Positions 1-10,015 of a stretch of DNA of 64,000 bases are shown in pieces. This stretch comes from Andalucia godoyi (lineage: Eukaryota > Discoba > Jakobea > Jakobida > Andaluciidae), in the NCBI GenBank assembly GCA_009859145.1, contig VRVR01000055.1, positions 136,927-200,926 on the forward strand. Reading direction: 5' to 3'. The first letter of the stretch is position 1, and every line of letters starts with the position of its first letter. Both the position numbers and the translations under genes were made by a program. Below the pieces are notes generated by a model. That model searched no databases, had not been told where the DNA came from, and saw only the letters and a list, made by a program, of their open reading frames with translations.

Positions 1-572
1 TTCTAACAGACATCGTGTAAAATTCAGAATATGCTCCGCACCTTCGGACGGAAGACCCTGCAACAAAGTTCTCGATCCTGCCAGGCGACATGTCCCGGGT
101 CACCCACACATTCCCGACGACATGGACCTTCCAACTTGTCGGAGCGCGAAATCCAGGCAGTTTTTTTCCGCAGTGGGAACCCTGCGATGTAACAGTTCCG
201 GTGCTGATATGGAATTCAACACTCGAAAGTCGAAACGTTTCACCGTGAAGTTGCTCGAATGGCTGCAGTACAGCAGAGCACCACGCGGAAAAACTGCTTT
301 ACAAGGCAGGCAATCGGAGTTTATTGCCTTCTGCCAGGTGTTCGTACACGGACTGGTCGGAGTTCGAAAAGACCTGCCTTTCTGTGCCAGGACTTACTGA
401 ACGTCACTTCACTTGATCCGGATAAGCAAAGATCTTCTATTTCTTTCTTGCAGTCGAGAGTTTCTTGGGGAATTCACGACACAGTAGTTAGCAACAGTTG
501 AAAAAGAAGAGAAAAAACTGTTTTCTTTGCAATTTCGCAGTTTGATGTGCTTGTTTACCATTTAACTTTGCA
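1..572. other. No confident gene
   Basis: Two overlapping plus-strand ORFs (122-400 and 259-501) have no recognisable domain and no clear start context. The segment is best read as the 5' flank of the zinc-cluster gene that starts at 573, with a purine-rich stretch at about 500-520. Confidence 0.3.
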
Positions 573-809
573 ATGGAGGATGGCTCTCCGGATCAGTTGC
601 AGGGTACTTCTTGTGTAGCTTGCCGAAGCACACATAAAAAATGCGATCGCTATGGGCCTCCTTGTCGACGATGTGTATATGCTTCTCGAGAGTGTGTGTA
701 TACCGGAAGAACACCCTGTAGAACCTTCAAAGGCTGCAGGGACGAGGACGTGGTGACGGAATTGACCGACGAATCCGCTTCTATGAGAATGGTCGCCACA
801 CACATCTGA
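573..809 (+). CDS. Zn2Cys6 zinc-cluster DNA-binding protein (paralogue 1), short
   Basis: Likely sequence-specific transcription regulator or a remnant of one. Seen: a complete binuclear zinc cluster, CX2CX6CX6CX2CX6C, with cysteines at residues 14, 17, 24, 31, 34 and 41 and the basic HKKCDR segment between Cys 2 and Cys 3. In this family six Cys bind two zinc ions and contact CGG-type DNA half-sites in the nucleus. The frame stops at residue 78, far shorter than a usual zinc-cluster regulator, and another open frame follows at 842 in a different phase. The gene may therefore be a frameshifted longer protein or a genuine mini-protein. The start at 573 lies just upstream of the cluster, as in the paralogue at 4913. 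Domain call is firm; completeness is not. Confidence 0.6.
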   Translation: MEDGSPDQLQGTSCVACRSTHKKCDRYGPPCRRCVYASRECVYTGRTPCRTFKGCRDEDVVTELTDESASMRMVATHI

Positions 810-841
810 AGAGGGTCTATCGCAACAAAGGTCCATCCCGA

Positions 842-1627
842 ATGTCGCGAACTGCAACTGCTCCTGCGCCACGCAGTCCACAGGACAATGCGGTTTCCGC
901 CGTTGAGATAGCAGTTCCTCCTTCTCTACTGCATAGTTTCTCAAATTTGCAGAGCGACAGTATGTTGGCACAAAAGAAAGCAAATGCACAGCTGACTGCT
1001 AAACAAACCGTGGATAGTCAAAAGTTTGGATACGCGGTGCGTTCCAGCACTAATGAAACACACAACCAGCAATACACGGCAATTCAAAGAGCAACATGCA
1101 GCTGCGACTCAGCAACTCTTGTTCATCGGATCCCGCTCTCTGAATATTGTGATGCGAATTCCGTTGTGTCGCCCGGACTGTCGAAAAGTCAGCTCCCTGC
1201 CCTTTCCATTTCTCCGTATGCATACATGCCTTCATCCTGCAGTATACAAATGCAGCGACATCAGTCCTTCCAATTTCCTGGAACTGGAAGTGCATGTCTA
1301 TCTTCTTCGCTGTTCCAAGGTCTACTTCGGACAGTTACGGCGTCCGAGGAATCCACGCACTCCGCCCAGGAAAGAGCAACTGTCGATGGGCCGAATGTGT
1401 TGTCGGTGTGCTCAGTCGGTCAAGCCACGGTGGCTTGTTCAGGACCAAGTCCATGGTCTGTCGAGCTCTCCAGAATGATTGTCGTTGGCACTGTTGCACA
1501 AGACCTTGGTCGGCAGTGCGCTACCCTTGCGCAAACTGATCCGATGGTGCTGCATGAACCTTTTTCTTCATCTGACAATCAACATGAATCACATTTCGCT
1601 GCATTGTCGCCATTGTTTTCTAATTGA
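842..1627 (+). CDS. Ser/Thr-rich low-complexity ORF, possible continuation of the 573 zinc-cluster gene
   Basis: A 261-codon frame, rich in Ser, Gln, Thr and Cys, with no recognised domain. It begins 33 bases after the stop of the zinc-cluster ORF and runs in the same direction but in another phase. Ser/Pro/Gln-rich tails without structure are typical of the region behind a zinc cluster, and the paralogue at 4913-5503 has a similar Ser/Pro-rich tail. I infer that 573-1627 may be one gene with a frameshift or a short intron near 800-850. Alternatively it is a non-coding open frame; the overlapping frames at 1026 and 1479 are equally unremarkable. Confidence 0.3.
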   Translation: MSRTATAPAPRSPQDNAVSAVEIAVPPSLLHSFSNLQSDSMLAQKKANAQLTAKQTVDSQKFGYAVRSSTNETHNQQYTAIQRATCSCDSATLVHRIPLSEYCDANSVVSPGLSKSQLPALSISPYAYMPSSCSIQMQRHQSFQFPGTGSACLSSSLFQGLLRTVTASEESTHSAQERATVDGPNVLSVCSVGQATVACSGPSPWSVELSRMIVVGTVAQDLGRQCATLAQTDPMVLHEPFSSSDNQHESHFAALSPLFSN

Positions 1628-1774
1628 ATTCTGTAGCAACCAATTAGACATACACACGTCTGCGGACGATGTAGGTCAAAGAGTACAAAGCATTATAAAG
1701 ATTTTCCTTTCTGTCGATAACAATGCCAGTATATCCATCAGCCAACTGTACGCTTCGGATAAAACTACATGGCC

Positions 1775-2749
1775 TCAGGTTTGGGCCCTATCCGGTACTT
1801 GGAAATCCGGATACGCCGACTTCAGTCTTTTGAATTGGTCGGTAACATTTGTCTCGCTGTGCAATGCCGACGAATTCGTCGACGCCGTCACCTTCCCTGG
1901 GGGAAGCTCTATTACCTTGCTTGCCAGCTTGCTGATTCCGTGATCAACAATCCTCTGGACATCTTGTCGGCTTCCCTTCACCTCCAAAATGAATCCGTGG
2001 CACTCCGCTGAGGAATCAGGGTCCACATCCGTACCACTCGAGATGATCTGTTGCCGAGTGGGTTGTGCAGATGCTGCATCTGAATTGAAAATGTGCTCGT
2101 ATGCGTCAGAAATGACGGTAAAGACACCCAGGCGACCATGTCGAAACAAGTCTGCGATATCCGAGTCATGCGATCCATTGAAAATGTCTTCCGGTTGCAT
2201 CGTTCCTGAGGGTACCTTGATCGCAAGAAAGGTGACTGGGGATGAAGAACGGAGCAGGTTGCCAAGAACCGTGGGCTGAGGTAGAGCTGCGTGGCCGCAT
2301 TTAATGGAGGAAGAGGGTCCTGAACGGGAAAGGTCATCTTTGTCAATGAGGCCCATGCGAAGCAGCGCTTCCGTCTCATTCACCACTTCCAGGGCGTCGG
2401 CATGGACTGCGAGATGCAGCGGCTTTCCAACAAGGATGTCGCTCCGAAGATGAAACTGCGAATCCCAGCTTCCGGCCTGAGGACGAACAAGCAGATCGAC
2501 AGTCAACCAATCCGAGGAAATCGTACTCTTCTGCACGTTGTACAATAGCAAGTACTCCGATCGAGGGTCGCACGGAAGCGCGCCGTTGTCGACGTTCCTC
2601 TGCAGCACATCCACCAAGCATCCCATTCGACGTGCAAGAGACGTCTCAATTTGATCGCATCCCGAATACCATCTGCCAGAGAATATCCGGACATTGGCAG
2701 TCTTGTTGGCGCTTGCAGTGAGCAGAAACAGAAATTCTTCCGACCTCAT
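1775..2749 (-). CDS. Hypothetical protein, about 324 aa
   Basis: Longest open frame in this part of the minus strand. The first ATG in frame is at 2749; the open frame begins about 50 bases further upstream. The composition looks like a soluble mixed alpha/beta protein (for example the stretch around SEYLLLYNVQKSTISSDW), with no membrane segment and no family I recognise. It lies tail to tail with the plus-strand frame at 842-1943. No close neighbour on the same strand suggests an operon-like partner. It could be host or viral. Confidence 0.45.
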   Translation of the reverse strand: MRSEEFLFLLTASANKTANVRIFSGRWYSGCDQIETSLARRMGCLVDVLQRNVDNGALPCDPRSEYLLLYNVQKSTISSDWLTVDLLVRPQAGSWDSQFHLRSDILVGKPLHLAVHADALEVVNETEALLRMGLIDKDDLSRSGPSSSIKCGHAALPQPTVLGNLLRSSSPVTFLAIKVPSGTMQPEDIFNGSHDSDIADLFRHGRLGVFTVISDAYEHIFNSDAASAQPTRQQIISSGTDVDPDSSAECHGFILEVKGSRQDVQRIVDHGISKLASKVIELPPGKVTASTNSSALHSETNVTDQFKRLKSAYPDFQVPDRAQT

Positions 2750-2842
2750 GAACGCGAGCAATTTGATCCCCAGACGACAAAGGCGGATGAATGAACTTCT
2801 GCTTCACAGCAAATTGCTGATTGTTGTCCTTCTCGCCAATTT

Positions 2843-3139
2843 GTGCGTCAACATTTCCTTCTGCTTTGTTGTATGAAAAAAACAGACAAAAAGCACATTC
2901 TCGTGCACGCTGCCCAACCTGGCGATAAAATGCCGGGGAACGTCCACTTTTGCGTGGTTCCCGCTTCCCTGAACGAGTTTTTCAACAACGATCCCTTTTT
3001 CGGCGCAATTCTCCGCCAATTCGAAGAAGCAAGGAATGAAGCCTCAATTGACGCGCAAAAAGCATGCAGCCTGCTTTTGAGAACTGCCGTTGTTCGTTTG
3101 TTTCGGGCTCTGGAATCTGAAGGGGTTTGGCTTTTTTGA
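2843..3139 (+). CDS. Small hypothetical ORF, about 98 aa
   Basis: Plus-strand frame whose middle part (around residues 20-75, with FFNNDPFFGAILRQFEEA) has protein-like composition. The start is uncertain: ATGs at 2843 and 2872 are both possible. No domain is recognised. It may be a remnant of a larger gene, because no clear 5' or 3' context is visible. A weak open frame (3090-3344) overlaps its end. Confidence 0.25.
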   Translation: MRQHFLLLCCMKKTDKKHILVHAAQPGDKMPGNVHFCVVPASLNEFFNNDPFFGAILRQFEEARNEASIDAQKACSLLLRTAVVRLFRALESEGVWLF

Positions 3140-3240
3140 CAGCCGAAACGTCTACTGCTGCACGCGAGCCATGGAACAGGATGGCAAGAGACCCGATGGA
3201 GGCGTAAACGATGACAAGTCGGACGAGAGGCCAACAACCG

Positions 3241-3915
3241 CTACCGCACCGAGTTCCACATTCGCACATTCGACAACGCAAGAAAGCGGTGCTTGCATGA
3301 ATCCGTGCCGTCAAGAGAAGCATCGTTCATGGAATTTGGAGTAAGAATAGAAACAATGTTTGCGAAGTGGACAGCATATATTTTATGGAACTCCAGGGCT
3401 GCTCCGGACAGTTGAACGAAATGAATGAAGGCGCAAAAAAGTTGCACGAATTCGAGAGCATCTCCTCCAGCATACACGGGGCGGTTGAAGGCAACACCCT
3501 TCTGCGGCATTGCGATTTTGCGGCGGACCCGCGTTAATTTGACGATTCGGATGGTGTGAGCACATGGAGTCAAACAGAGGAAGAAACAATCGCTGTGCTG
3601 CTCGAAACAGAGACTCGAGTTCTGCACAACAGAAAAACCAGTACTCTTGTTTGAGAAAGTATTTTGTCCAAATGAGTGCAAGCTCGACCCTCTGCATGTG
3701 AGAGAGTTTCCGGCTTACTGTGGTCCAAGCAGCACAAGGAATTCATTAGAAGATCAGTTCAACGGCCGGGGGGGGGGGGGGTGGAAGAGGATGAGAATGC
3801 TCGGAGAAGGAGGTTTACGATACTCAAATGCGGAGCCAGGATTGCTTCGGTGGCTCTGTTCTACCATTCCAACTTTACAAGGCTCGGAGCGTACTGCACA
3901 AACTGCCCCTCCTTT
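3241..3915. other. No confident gene; contains a long G homopolymer
   Basis: Competing short frames on both strands (3241-3681 minus, 3647-3979 plus) lack domains. A run of about 14 G residues lies at about 3767-3780, followed by a purine-rich stretch. Confidence 0.3.
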
Positions 3916-4128
3916 TCAGTCCTTGTTCTGGGTCTCGCCCTTCGAGAATTCGACCTGGCCCTTGTCTTTTGCCTGCTGATAGTCGTCAGGGTTGTCATAG
4001 CCGTGGGCGTGCGCCTGTGCAGTCAATCCGCCCTTGCTTGCAATGGACTGCTGCTGCTGCGGGTCCATTGCTGCAAAGCCGCGCTGGCTGCCACTGTTGG
4101 AATTGTCTTGGTCCTGTTGACGGTTCAT
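3916..4128 (-). CDS. KGG-motif (stress-induced, Con-10-like) small protein
   Basis: 70-residue hydrophilic protein. The segment GFAAMDPQQQQSIASKGG is the signature of the short repeat found in bacterial general-stress proteins and fungal conidiation protein 10 relatives: a G-F-A-x-M-D-P start, a helix with Q/E and I-A, and a closing K-G-G. One full repeat is present (about residues 17-35), and the rest is Gln/Asp/Lys-rich and probably disordered. Such proteins accumulate in spores or under stress; their biochemical role is not settled. The ATG at 4128 precedes a Gln/Asn/Ser-rich lead. A neighbouring minus-strand promoter is not obvious. Confidence 0.7.
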   Translation of the reverse strand: MNRQQDQDNSNSGSQRGFAAMDPQQQQSIASKGGLTAQAHAHGYDNPDDYQQAKDKGQVEFSKGETQNKD

Positions 4129-4139
4129 TGCTGATAGAT

Positions 4140-4795
4140 GTTATTTTGGGTGGTTTCGCTTTGTGCAAAAGAACGAATGGAAGAAAAAAAAGATGTGCAG
4201 ATCAAATGCAGAGCACAGCTATTCATACGAATTCATGAGTTCATTCATACAACTGCAGTTCAATTGGTTTGTAATTTCGGCTGTTCCATTGATACAGACT
4301 GCGGATCCAGCGGGGAAAGTGCAATTTCAACTGGATCCTCGTCCTTGCGAAGGGGGGCTGGAAAAATTAGCGACTGACTCCAGTGCGATCCTTATGCAGA
4401 GGGTAAGCAACCAAGTCGTCCGCCGAGCGGTTCAAGTTTTTCACATCGCCCAGTTTCGTTGTGTCAAAGATCGGTTCATCGGAGGGAACTGGTCAGGAGC
4501 GACGATAACCCGGGGAACGGTCATTGAATCTGCGCTCCGACTGCGGCTGTGTCACGCAATAGTGGGCGATCAGATACGGAGGCTGTGCGAATACAGAACT
4601 GGTCGGATCACATTTGGACGGTAGCAAGGAACTTTCGAACTGTTGAAGGGAAGAACTTCCATTTCGGGTTTGCTGAGATGTCCCAATCGGGTTGCATTTA
4701 CGTCTGCACCGCACTACAAAAGAGTTCCTCCTCATGTGCTCGTATTGAAATTGTTGGACCGCGAAAGGGAGGCTCTCCTTTGTTGTTCCACTAAT
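4140..4795. other. No confident gene
   Basis: Plus-strand frames at 4138-4377, 4163-4624 and 4549-4794 overlap each other and have no domain. The segment probably holds the promoter region of the zinc-cluster gene at 4913. Confidence 0.3.
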
Positions 4796-4882
4796 CCTCT
4801 CTCTCTCTCTCTGTGTCAGCTCAAAACGGAGAGTGCTGTCTTGTTTGCATTTTTTCATTTCTTCTTCTTCTTCTCTGAACAG
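4796..4882 (+). promoter_or_regulatory. Pyrimidine-rich tract upstream of the zinc-cluster start codon
   Basis: A CT repeat (about 4797-4812) and a (CTT)n run (about 4859-4875) lie 30-115 bases before the ATG at 4913. Similar CT tracts sit upstream of several other genes in this window (11.6, 30.7, 33.0 and 47.3 kb). In many fungi such tracts mark core promoters; here that role is inferred. Confidence 0.4.
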
Positions 4883-4912
4883 TCATGGGCTTTGACACAC
4901 GCAAGGGAGAAC

Positions 4913-5503
4913 ATGGACGACTTTGACACAGAATCCCCCGAATCCTTTGAAAGCACATCGTGTGCTTCCTGTCGATTTCTTCACAAGAAATGCGATCGTC
5001 ATAGCCCTGTTTGCATCAGATGTCTTCGAACCGGTAAACAATGCGTATACACAGGGATAACGGCTGGAAGACCGAGGAAATCCGCAGGAACAGCGACTCC
5101 TACTTGTGCAACTCACTTCAAAAAGAAAATCTGCTCTTGCGACTTTACCGAGTCTCGGCTGTGCGTACCGCCACCTATAAAATCGACGCCCTTCAGCCGA
5201 GGCGACAATCACCGATTGCAGTCCGATTTTGGCAATCGCTACCACAGCCGCTTGGATGCATTCACTCCAGACTCGGAAAACAAGAACGCCATCGTTCCCA
5301 AATCACGGCCACTGTCTCTCTCTCCTGTTCCGCACGCCGCTTCGTATCTTCCGTCTCTCGACTACTGTTTGCCAGCCAATTCGTCTGTGAATCTGGCAAC
5401 CAGTTTTGCACATGATGATATCGAATGCTCCATTCTGCAGTGCGTCGCACGACAGCTGTTGGCATTTGGAACTTCGACAACTCCCGTGAATGACTGCGTG
5501 TGA
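4913..5503 (+). CDS. Zn2Cys6 zinc-cluster transcription regulator (paralogue 2)
   Basis: Predicted nuclear DNA-binding regulator of 196 aa. The start at 4913 was chosen because it gives an acidic leader straight into the cluster and follows the CT-rich promoter; the frame is open further upstream, but through low-complexity sequence. Cysteines at 17, 20, 27, 34, 37 and 44 give a perfect CX2CX6CX6CX2CX6C pattern with HKKCDR, followed by a GRPRK basic patch. The remaining 140 residues are Ser/Pro-rich without a known middle-homology domain, so it is short for the family. A Cys-rich stretch (about 80-95) is present. No lesion is seen. It is a close relative of the ORFs at 573, 7139 (minus) and 10016. 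Confidence 0.65.
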   Translation: MDDFDTESPESFESTSCASCRFLHKKCDRHSPVCIRCLRTGKQCVYTGITAGRPRKSAGTATPTCATHFKKKICSCDFTESRLCVPPPIKSTPFSRGDNHRLQSDFGNRYHSRLDAFTPDSENKNAIVPKSRPLSLSPVPHAASYLPSLDYCLPANSSVNLATSFAHDDIECSILQCVARQLLAFGTSTTPVNDCV

Positions 5504-6551
5504 CTTCGGCTAATTCGTGAGCAATACTCATGTGTAAACGAATTTCCCCAACGACAGCCATTCGTGCTTTGTTTGTGTGCTAGATTGTCGAAGCACCCAA
5601 TGAGCGCTGCGAATGACGCGAAAACGCCCAAAGCAACAAAAAGGGCGCGGCTGACAACGAATCGAGGTGACCGGTTCATTCAAATGCAAACAGTTCTGTG
5701 CATTATGAAACACACATCAACATCTAGGCGGTTTTCTCTTTTACAACACAGAAAAGGACCGGTTTTTTGTTTTTTGTTTTTTGTTGCAAAAAGAGAGGCA
5801 ATGTCGTCGTTCAACCTTTTCATTCCACATACTGACAACTGACAACAGTTGACGTTCTCCATTTGGTAGTATTTGCGAAAATTCTCCGGCAGCACCCCAT
5901 TACTCGACCGTTCGCCTTTTCATTATCTTCTTGGGGACGCATCCTTTCTTTTCTTATGGAAGAACAAAATTCTTTCCATGCTATTCCATGTGTGCATGTG
6001 CGCCCCCATGAATTTCATTTGTGATTGCGAGTAGTTGATAGAGTCGCTCACACCATGGCTTGCCAGCTGTTGAACAACTGACAACCACTGGACGCCCAAC
6101 CGATGTCTTGCCCGGCGTTTTCATTTGTCGTGTCTGTACTGCAGCACTAAAATTGCATATGCTGCAGAAGTACACGGACTGTTGAAAGCCATCGTATAGC
6201 GATCTTGCTTTCTACTGTTCGATTCTTATCCAACAGGGGCTGTCTTGAATTTGATATCCGGATTTTCTCGCAGTAGACGGTGCGTCCTTTCGTTCCAAAT
6301 GCACAAAATGCATCGAAGACCTTTCAGAGAATTTGGGGTGTTTCCAAAGTTTTTGTCGTCTTCCCATTGTCGATGAGTTCTTCGTCCTCTCAGACACGAA
6401 GCCGGTGGATTGTTTGTTTGATCTACATATCGTATCCAGAGCAGATCAGCATCGCTCAGCAGTATTCAGCAAATGCCGCATGTCCGACTGGCTCGCATTG
6501 AAGACCCGGAAGAAGTCACCCAACACCCAATCTATCAAGACGCCTGTCCTT
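5504..6551. other. No confident gene
   Basis: Only short frames occur, on both strands (for example 5981-6175 and 6212-6397 minus, 6280-6501 and 6333-6689 plus), none with a domain. A T-rich low-complexity patch lies at about 5762-5785. Confidence 0.3.
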
Positions 6552-7139
6552 TCAATCAGCAATGTCCAGCTGTTTGCTGTTGCAATGATGACGCTCGGTG
6601 ACCTCTGTGTCATGACAGTTGTGCAGGTTGTTGGGGGGCTGCGTTCCATGCTCATTGCGACCGTTGAAATGCAGCACTGTGATGCATGATGCCAGACTGG
6701 GCGAGGCAGTTTCTCGCTGGTCTGGTAAGGCAGGACCTCGCCATCCTTTCGCCATCCAGTCATTGCACGCGCCTTGAAACTTTTCGGCAAATTTTGCGGC
6801 TCTTCCAGGTGGCTTCCCGACATATCTGCACGATTCTCCGTCTTCTTCGCAACGGCTGCACGGCGGTCCTTCCCTCCCACACTTCCTATGCAAGGAGCGA
6901 CATCGCTCACAGGAAAACAATTGGAAACTTTGGTTTCTTTCTTTTGCATCGACCAACATAGTGTCCACACAAATTGACTCGAGTTTTGAATGCATAGGCT
7001 GGCTGCATCGTTCAGCACGGTCTTCACAGCATTCTTGTACTGTGGACGAATAGCTTTCGGATGAAGGAACTTCATCGTGAATCATAATCCGAGGAACTGC
7101 TGCAAGCTGATTTTCGGATGTTTCTTTTGGTGTTTTCAT
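6552..7139 (-). CDS. Zn2Cys6 zinc-cluster transcription regulator (paralogue 3)
   Basis: 195-aa frame on the minus strand with an internal zinc cluster: Cys 77, 80, 87, 94, 97 and 104 (CX2CX6CX6CX2CX6C), with HRKCGRE in place of HKKCDR, and a following GKPPGRAAK basic patch like that of the other paralogues. About 75 residues precede the cluster, unlike paralogues 1 and 2 where it is N-terminal, but like the dead paralogue at 10016. No activation or middle-homology domain is seen; the tail is His/Asn-rich. The opposite orientation to its relatives suggests a local inverted duplication. An alternative minus-strand frame (6446-7075) is a shadow. Confidence 0.6.
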   Translation of the reverse strand: MKTPKETSENQLAAVPRIMIHDEVPSSESYSSTVQECCEDRAERCSQPMHSKLESICVDTMLVDAKERNQSFQLFSCERCRSLHRKCGREGPPCSRCEEDGESCRYVGKPPGRAAKFAEKFQGACNDWMAKGWRGPALPDQRETASPSLASCITVLHFNGRNEHGTQPPNNLHNCHDTEVTERHHCNSKQLDIAD

Positions 7140-7882
7140 TGTGCGGAAACTGTTCTTTTCGACTTTTTGGACTGGTGTTTTTGAGACAGCGAATTGAGAA
7201 TGGAGTGTGTCGAACGACAGTGAACCACGAGAAGAAGGAAAAGTGCAAATAGCTCGATCAAAAACAATTAGACATTGCGGAAGGGGAGGTCTGTGTTCCG
7301 TAGTCTACAGAGAAGACAAGCCGAACTCAAGCTTGCATTTCAACAGTTGTTGCGCCTGGTGTTCTGTTTCCACTCTGATCGCAGAGGATCACTTCCGATA
7401 CAGAATTTATGCTTCATGTTGCTCTCTTTCTTTGAGCATTTTGATTTCTTCTTTTTGTCCGAAATTCTTCTTCGTTTGACAGGCACACAGTCCTTCTTGT
7501 TGTGGAGTTGCGCTGATTGGCGATTGCTGTCTGGTTTCTTTGTTCTTTTCTTCGAGTCCTGACAATGACATGTTGGCTGAATCAGAGACGCGGTGTTGAT
7601 GGTATGCACAGCACAGAAAGACACAGTCCGTGTAATTGGTACGTTTTTAATGAATGTTGTTATTTTTCTGCGGAAACATGCGTCGACAAAGGCATCCATA
7701 TTTTTCCCAATCAGTCCTTCTGTAGATGGCTGTTGAAATGGTCATTTTCATTGCTCCGAAAAGCCTTCTCTCTTCTTTTTCAAGAATACTGTGCAAATGA
7801 AGAAATTTTCGAGAAAGAGCAATGATACAGAAACGACGAATATCTTCATCAATTTATCTCTTTTTGCATTCATTGGATTAAA
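7140..7882. other. No confident gene
   Basis: Frames on both strands (7207-7479 and 7275-7562 plus; 7340-7699 minus, Lys/Arg-rich) have no recognised domain. The segment contains T-rich tracts and probably holds the promoters of the flanking divergent genes (zinc-cluster minus, F-box plus). Confidence 0.3.
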
Positions 7883-9097
7883 ATGATCACTGATCTTCCA
7901 TACGCACCATTCCAAAGGATCTTGTCCTTTTTGAACTATGAAAACGTCCTCTCTCTTCGTTTGGTTTCTCGCAAGCACGAACAGGCCATCATAAGTGTGT
8001 TCTTGATTGGTGGCATCGTTTCGTTTCCTGACGACGCTTGGCCGATAAAGGTCAGCGAGTTCCTCCGCATCTTCCCAAACATGCGGATTGCTCTTCGTTC
8101 GATACGGATCGCGAGCATGGAAGAGTGCGACGCATATCGTTTGTATCATTCACGGCTCCAGATTTCAGATATATTTGTTTTGCCTTGCATTCCAGGTGTC
8201 TATTCTCATGGTTTGTCTGCTGTCCACACTCTGTTGCCTCATGTCCCGACGAATTTTTTAGAAGAGGACCTGCAGGGCACGGCAGACAGTTTGTTTGGCG
8301 GTTGCTACGGGACACTGCATGTCGGATCGGAGATTTCGGTCAGCGACTTGACGCGGATCGCTGTTCATTTTCCGTACTGGGACGTGTCGGTTCGGTCCTT
8401 AACTTTGTGTTTTTCTGATGTGGAAGTCGATTTGCTGATCTCGTCCGCCCAGAGGATCCGGTGCACGGAAATTTGCATTGAAGTCGGATCTGCCTTGTCG
8501 TATTTTGGTCAATTGCTGCCGATCGCTAGTCGCTTAGTCTGTCTTCCGCGTCATTCCTCGAGGGTCTGTGCCTGGGAATGGATGCACTCCGTCTGTCACC
8601 GGTTCCTCCATGTGGAGGAGCTGCTGGTTGTTGTCTACCCTTCGCGAATACACGATGTGTATCTTCCGACCCTGTCCTCTCTCCCACAGCTGGAGAACTT
8701 GCGTTTTTGGGATCTTATGTGGATATCTGGAGACATTTGCACGATCCACGTCCGGTTTTCCCGGTTGGATCCGGTTCTGATGATTATGATCAACGGAGAT
8801 TCAATTTTGCAGACCGGTGTTTCCTCCAAAGTTGAGGTTTTCCCCTTGCCGATTGTCAATTCGTTCTACTCAGAATTGGTGTTGATAATAGATCTCCCGG
8901 AACCGTGGAGCCAGCGGTTGCATTTACCAGGATCTTCTTTCATATCTTCCCTCACTATTATACAAAAATCTGTGGCGACGTGTCCGAATCTTTCTGTCGG
9001 AAGGTTTCCAGATCTGTTGCAGTTGAACACCATCGGGGACGTTTTGCCTGCTTGGACGGCTTGGTTTCCCAGTGCTCAACTATGCCGATCTTCTTAG
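7883..9097 (+). CDS. F-box domain protein, about 404 aa
   Basis: The N-terminus (residues 4-40) reads as an F-box: LP...PFQRILSFLNYENVLSLRLV followed by SRKH, matching the L-P-x-x-[IL]-L-x-x-[IL]-x-F-L pattern and the L-R-x-V-[CS]-[RK] end. F-box proteins link substrates to SCF ubiquitin ligases through Skp1. The rest has alternating hydrophobic strand-like segments (several LPxLxNLxFWD-like stretches near residues 250-285) that could be a degenerate leucine-rich repeat substrate-binding part. The ATG at 7883 is the first in the domain's frame. F-box proteins occur both in eukaryotes and in many giant viruses, so origin is open. The stop is 14 bases before a dehydrogenase gene fragment. Confidence 0.6.
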   Translation: MITDLPYAPFQRILSFLNYENVLSLRLVSRKHEQAIISVFLIGGIVSFPDDAWPIKVSEFLRIFPNMRIALRSIRIASMEECDAYRLYHSRLQISDIFVLPCIPGVYSHGLSAVHTLLPHVPTNFLEEDLQGTADSLFGGCYGTLHVGSEISVSDLTRIAVHFPYWDVSVRSLTLCFSDVEVDLLISSAQRIRCTEICIEVGSALSYFGQLLPIASRLVCLPRHSSRVCAWEWMHSVCHRFLHVEELLVVVYPSRIHDVYLPTLSSLPQLENLRFWDLMWISGDICTIHVRFSRLDPVLMIMINGDSILQTGVSSKVEVFPLPIVNSFYSELVLIIDLPEPWSQRLHLPGSSFISSLTIIQKSVATCPNLSVGRFPDLLQLNTIGDVLPAWTAWFPSAQLCRSS

Positions 9098-9111
9098 CAA
9101 TATATAGAACA

Positions 9112-9381
9112 CAATATGGTCATCCGGATGAAGTTGCACCGTATGTATTCGTGAGCTTGTTTTCTGCTTGCTCTTTGAACTTGTATTTTGCACTGACGAG
9201 TGTTTCTTTTCTTTTTGGTGAAATAGGTGTTATGTCTTTCTCGCAGCTCGAGACAGCAGCTACATGACGGGCCAGGTGCTGCATCCAAACGGCATATGTT
9301 TCTGCGCTCCTTCTTAGACATTGGATTATCGATACTGATGTTCTTGTTTTCTTAATGCAGGGCATGTCCGTGAGCAGCTAA
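9112..9381 (+). pseudogene. 3' end of a short-chain dehydrogenase/reductase (SDR) gene with two introns
   Basis: Too short and broken for a simple ORF. Exon A (9112-9140) encodes QYGHPDEVAP; intron 1 is 9141-9226 (GTATGT...ATAG, 86 nt); exon B (9227-9293) encodes CYVFLAARDSSYMTGQVL and HPNG; intron 2 is 9294-9360 (67 nt, ends TGCAG); exon C (9361-9381) ends at TAA. The pattern G-x-P-x-E-V-A ... V-x-F-L-A-x-x-x-S-S-Y-[MV]-T-G-Q-x-L-x-x-[ND]-G-G is the C-terminal signature of classical SDR oxidoreductases. Everything upstream (Rossmann fold, YxxxK active site) is absent, so this is a fragment. Intron 2 begins ATATGT rather than GTATGT, consistent with loss of the splice site by G-to-A change. 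It shows the host splices short introns. Confidence 0.6.
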
Positions 9382-10015
9382 TCTGCCGATTGTCGACAAG
9401 AGTGGGGAATGTGGGAGGTTCCGTTGGGTGTTGATTCTCCACAACTCTACTTGTCTTCTCCAGCTCTTAATCGGAATAGTCACAGCAGGTTTTCTTCGAA
9501 AGTTTTGTCAAGACCCACAAAGTAGTTTACAGCGCCCACAGGACTAAACACGTCCCAGATTGTTCGCCAAATTCCGATTCGTCCGGAGCTACACTTTCCG
9601 ACTTGTGTGGAAGGACCAAAGGAGACCACACAAGTGTCTGCGGATTCACCCCGCAAGCATCACAATTCTTCCCATTAAAAAATATTAACAAAATAAATAT
9701 GGCAGGCTCCACCGCCCTCCGAAGAGCCCTGTCCGTCCAGATTGCAAATATGCAAGCAAGCAGACATGCTGCGTACAGTAACAAAGGACGACAGATGAAA
9801 GTCGACCATGTTATGGGACTCTTTCACCAATGGCAGTTCGGAGGGGAAGCGTAGACGAAGTAATTTGGAAGCATCTTCGGTCCCGACGTCTCGCTCAAGC
9901 GCGTCGAACCTACCACCCAGACAAGAGAACCGCTGCCCAGCTAGTGAAAATCATCCTTCGCTTTCTGTGCGAGGTCTACTTTGTTCTTTACACAATATAC
10001 ATAAAGTAACTTCAG
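9382..10015. other. No confident gene
   Basis: A 51-codon ORF starting at 9699 (ATG in an A-rich context, ends 9854) is the only frame with a plausible start. No domain is seen. Confidence 0.25.
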
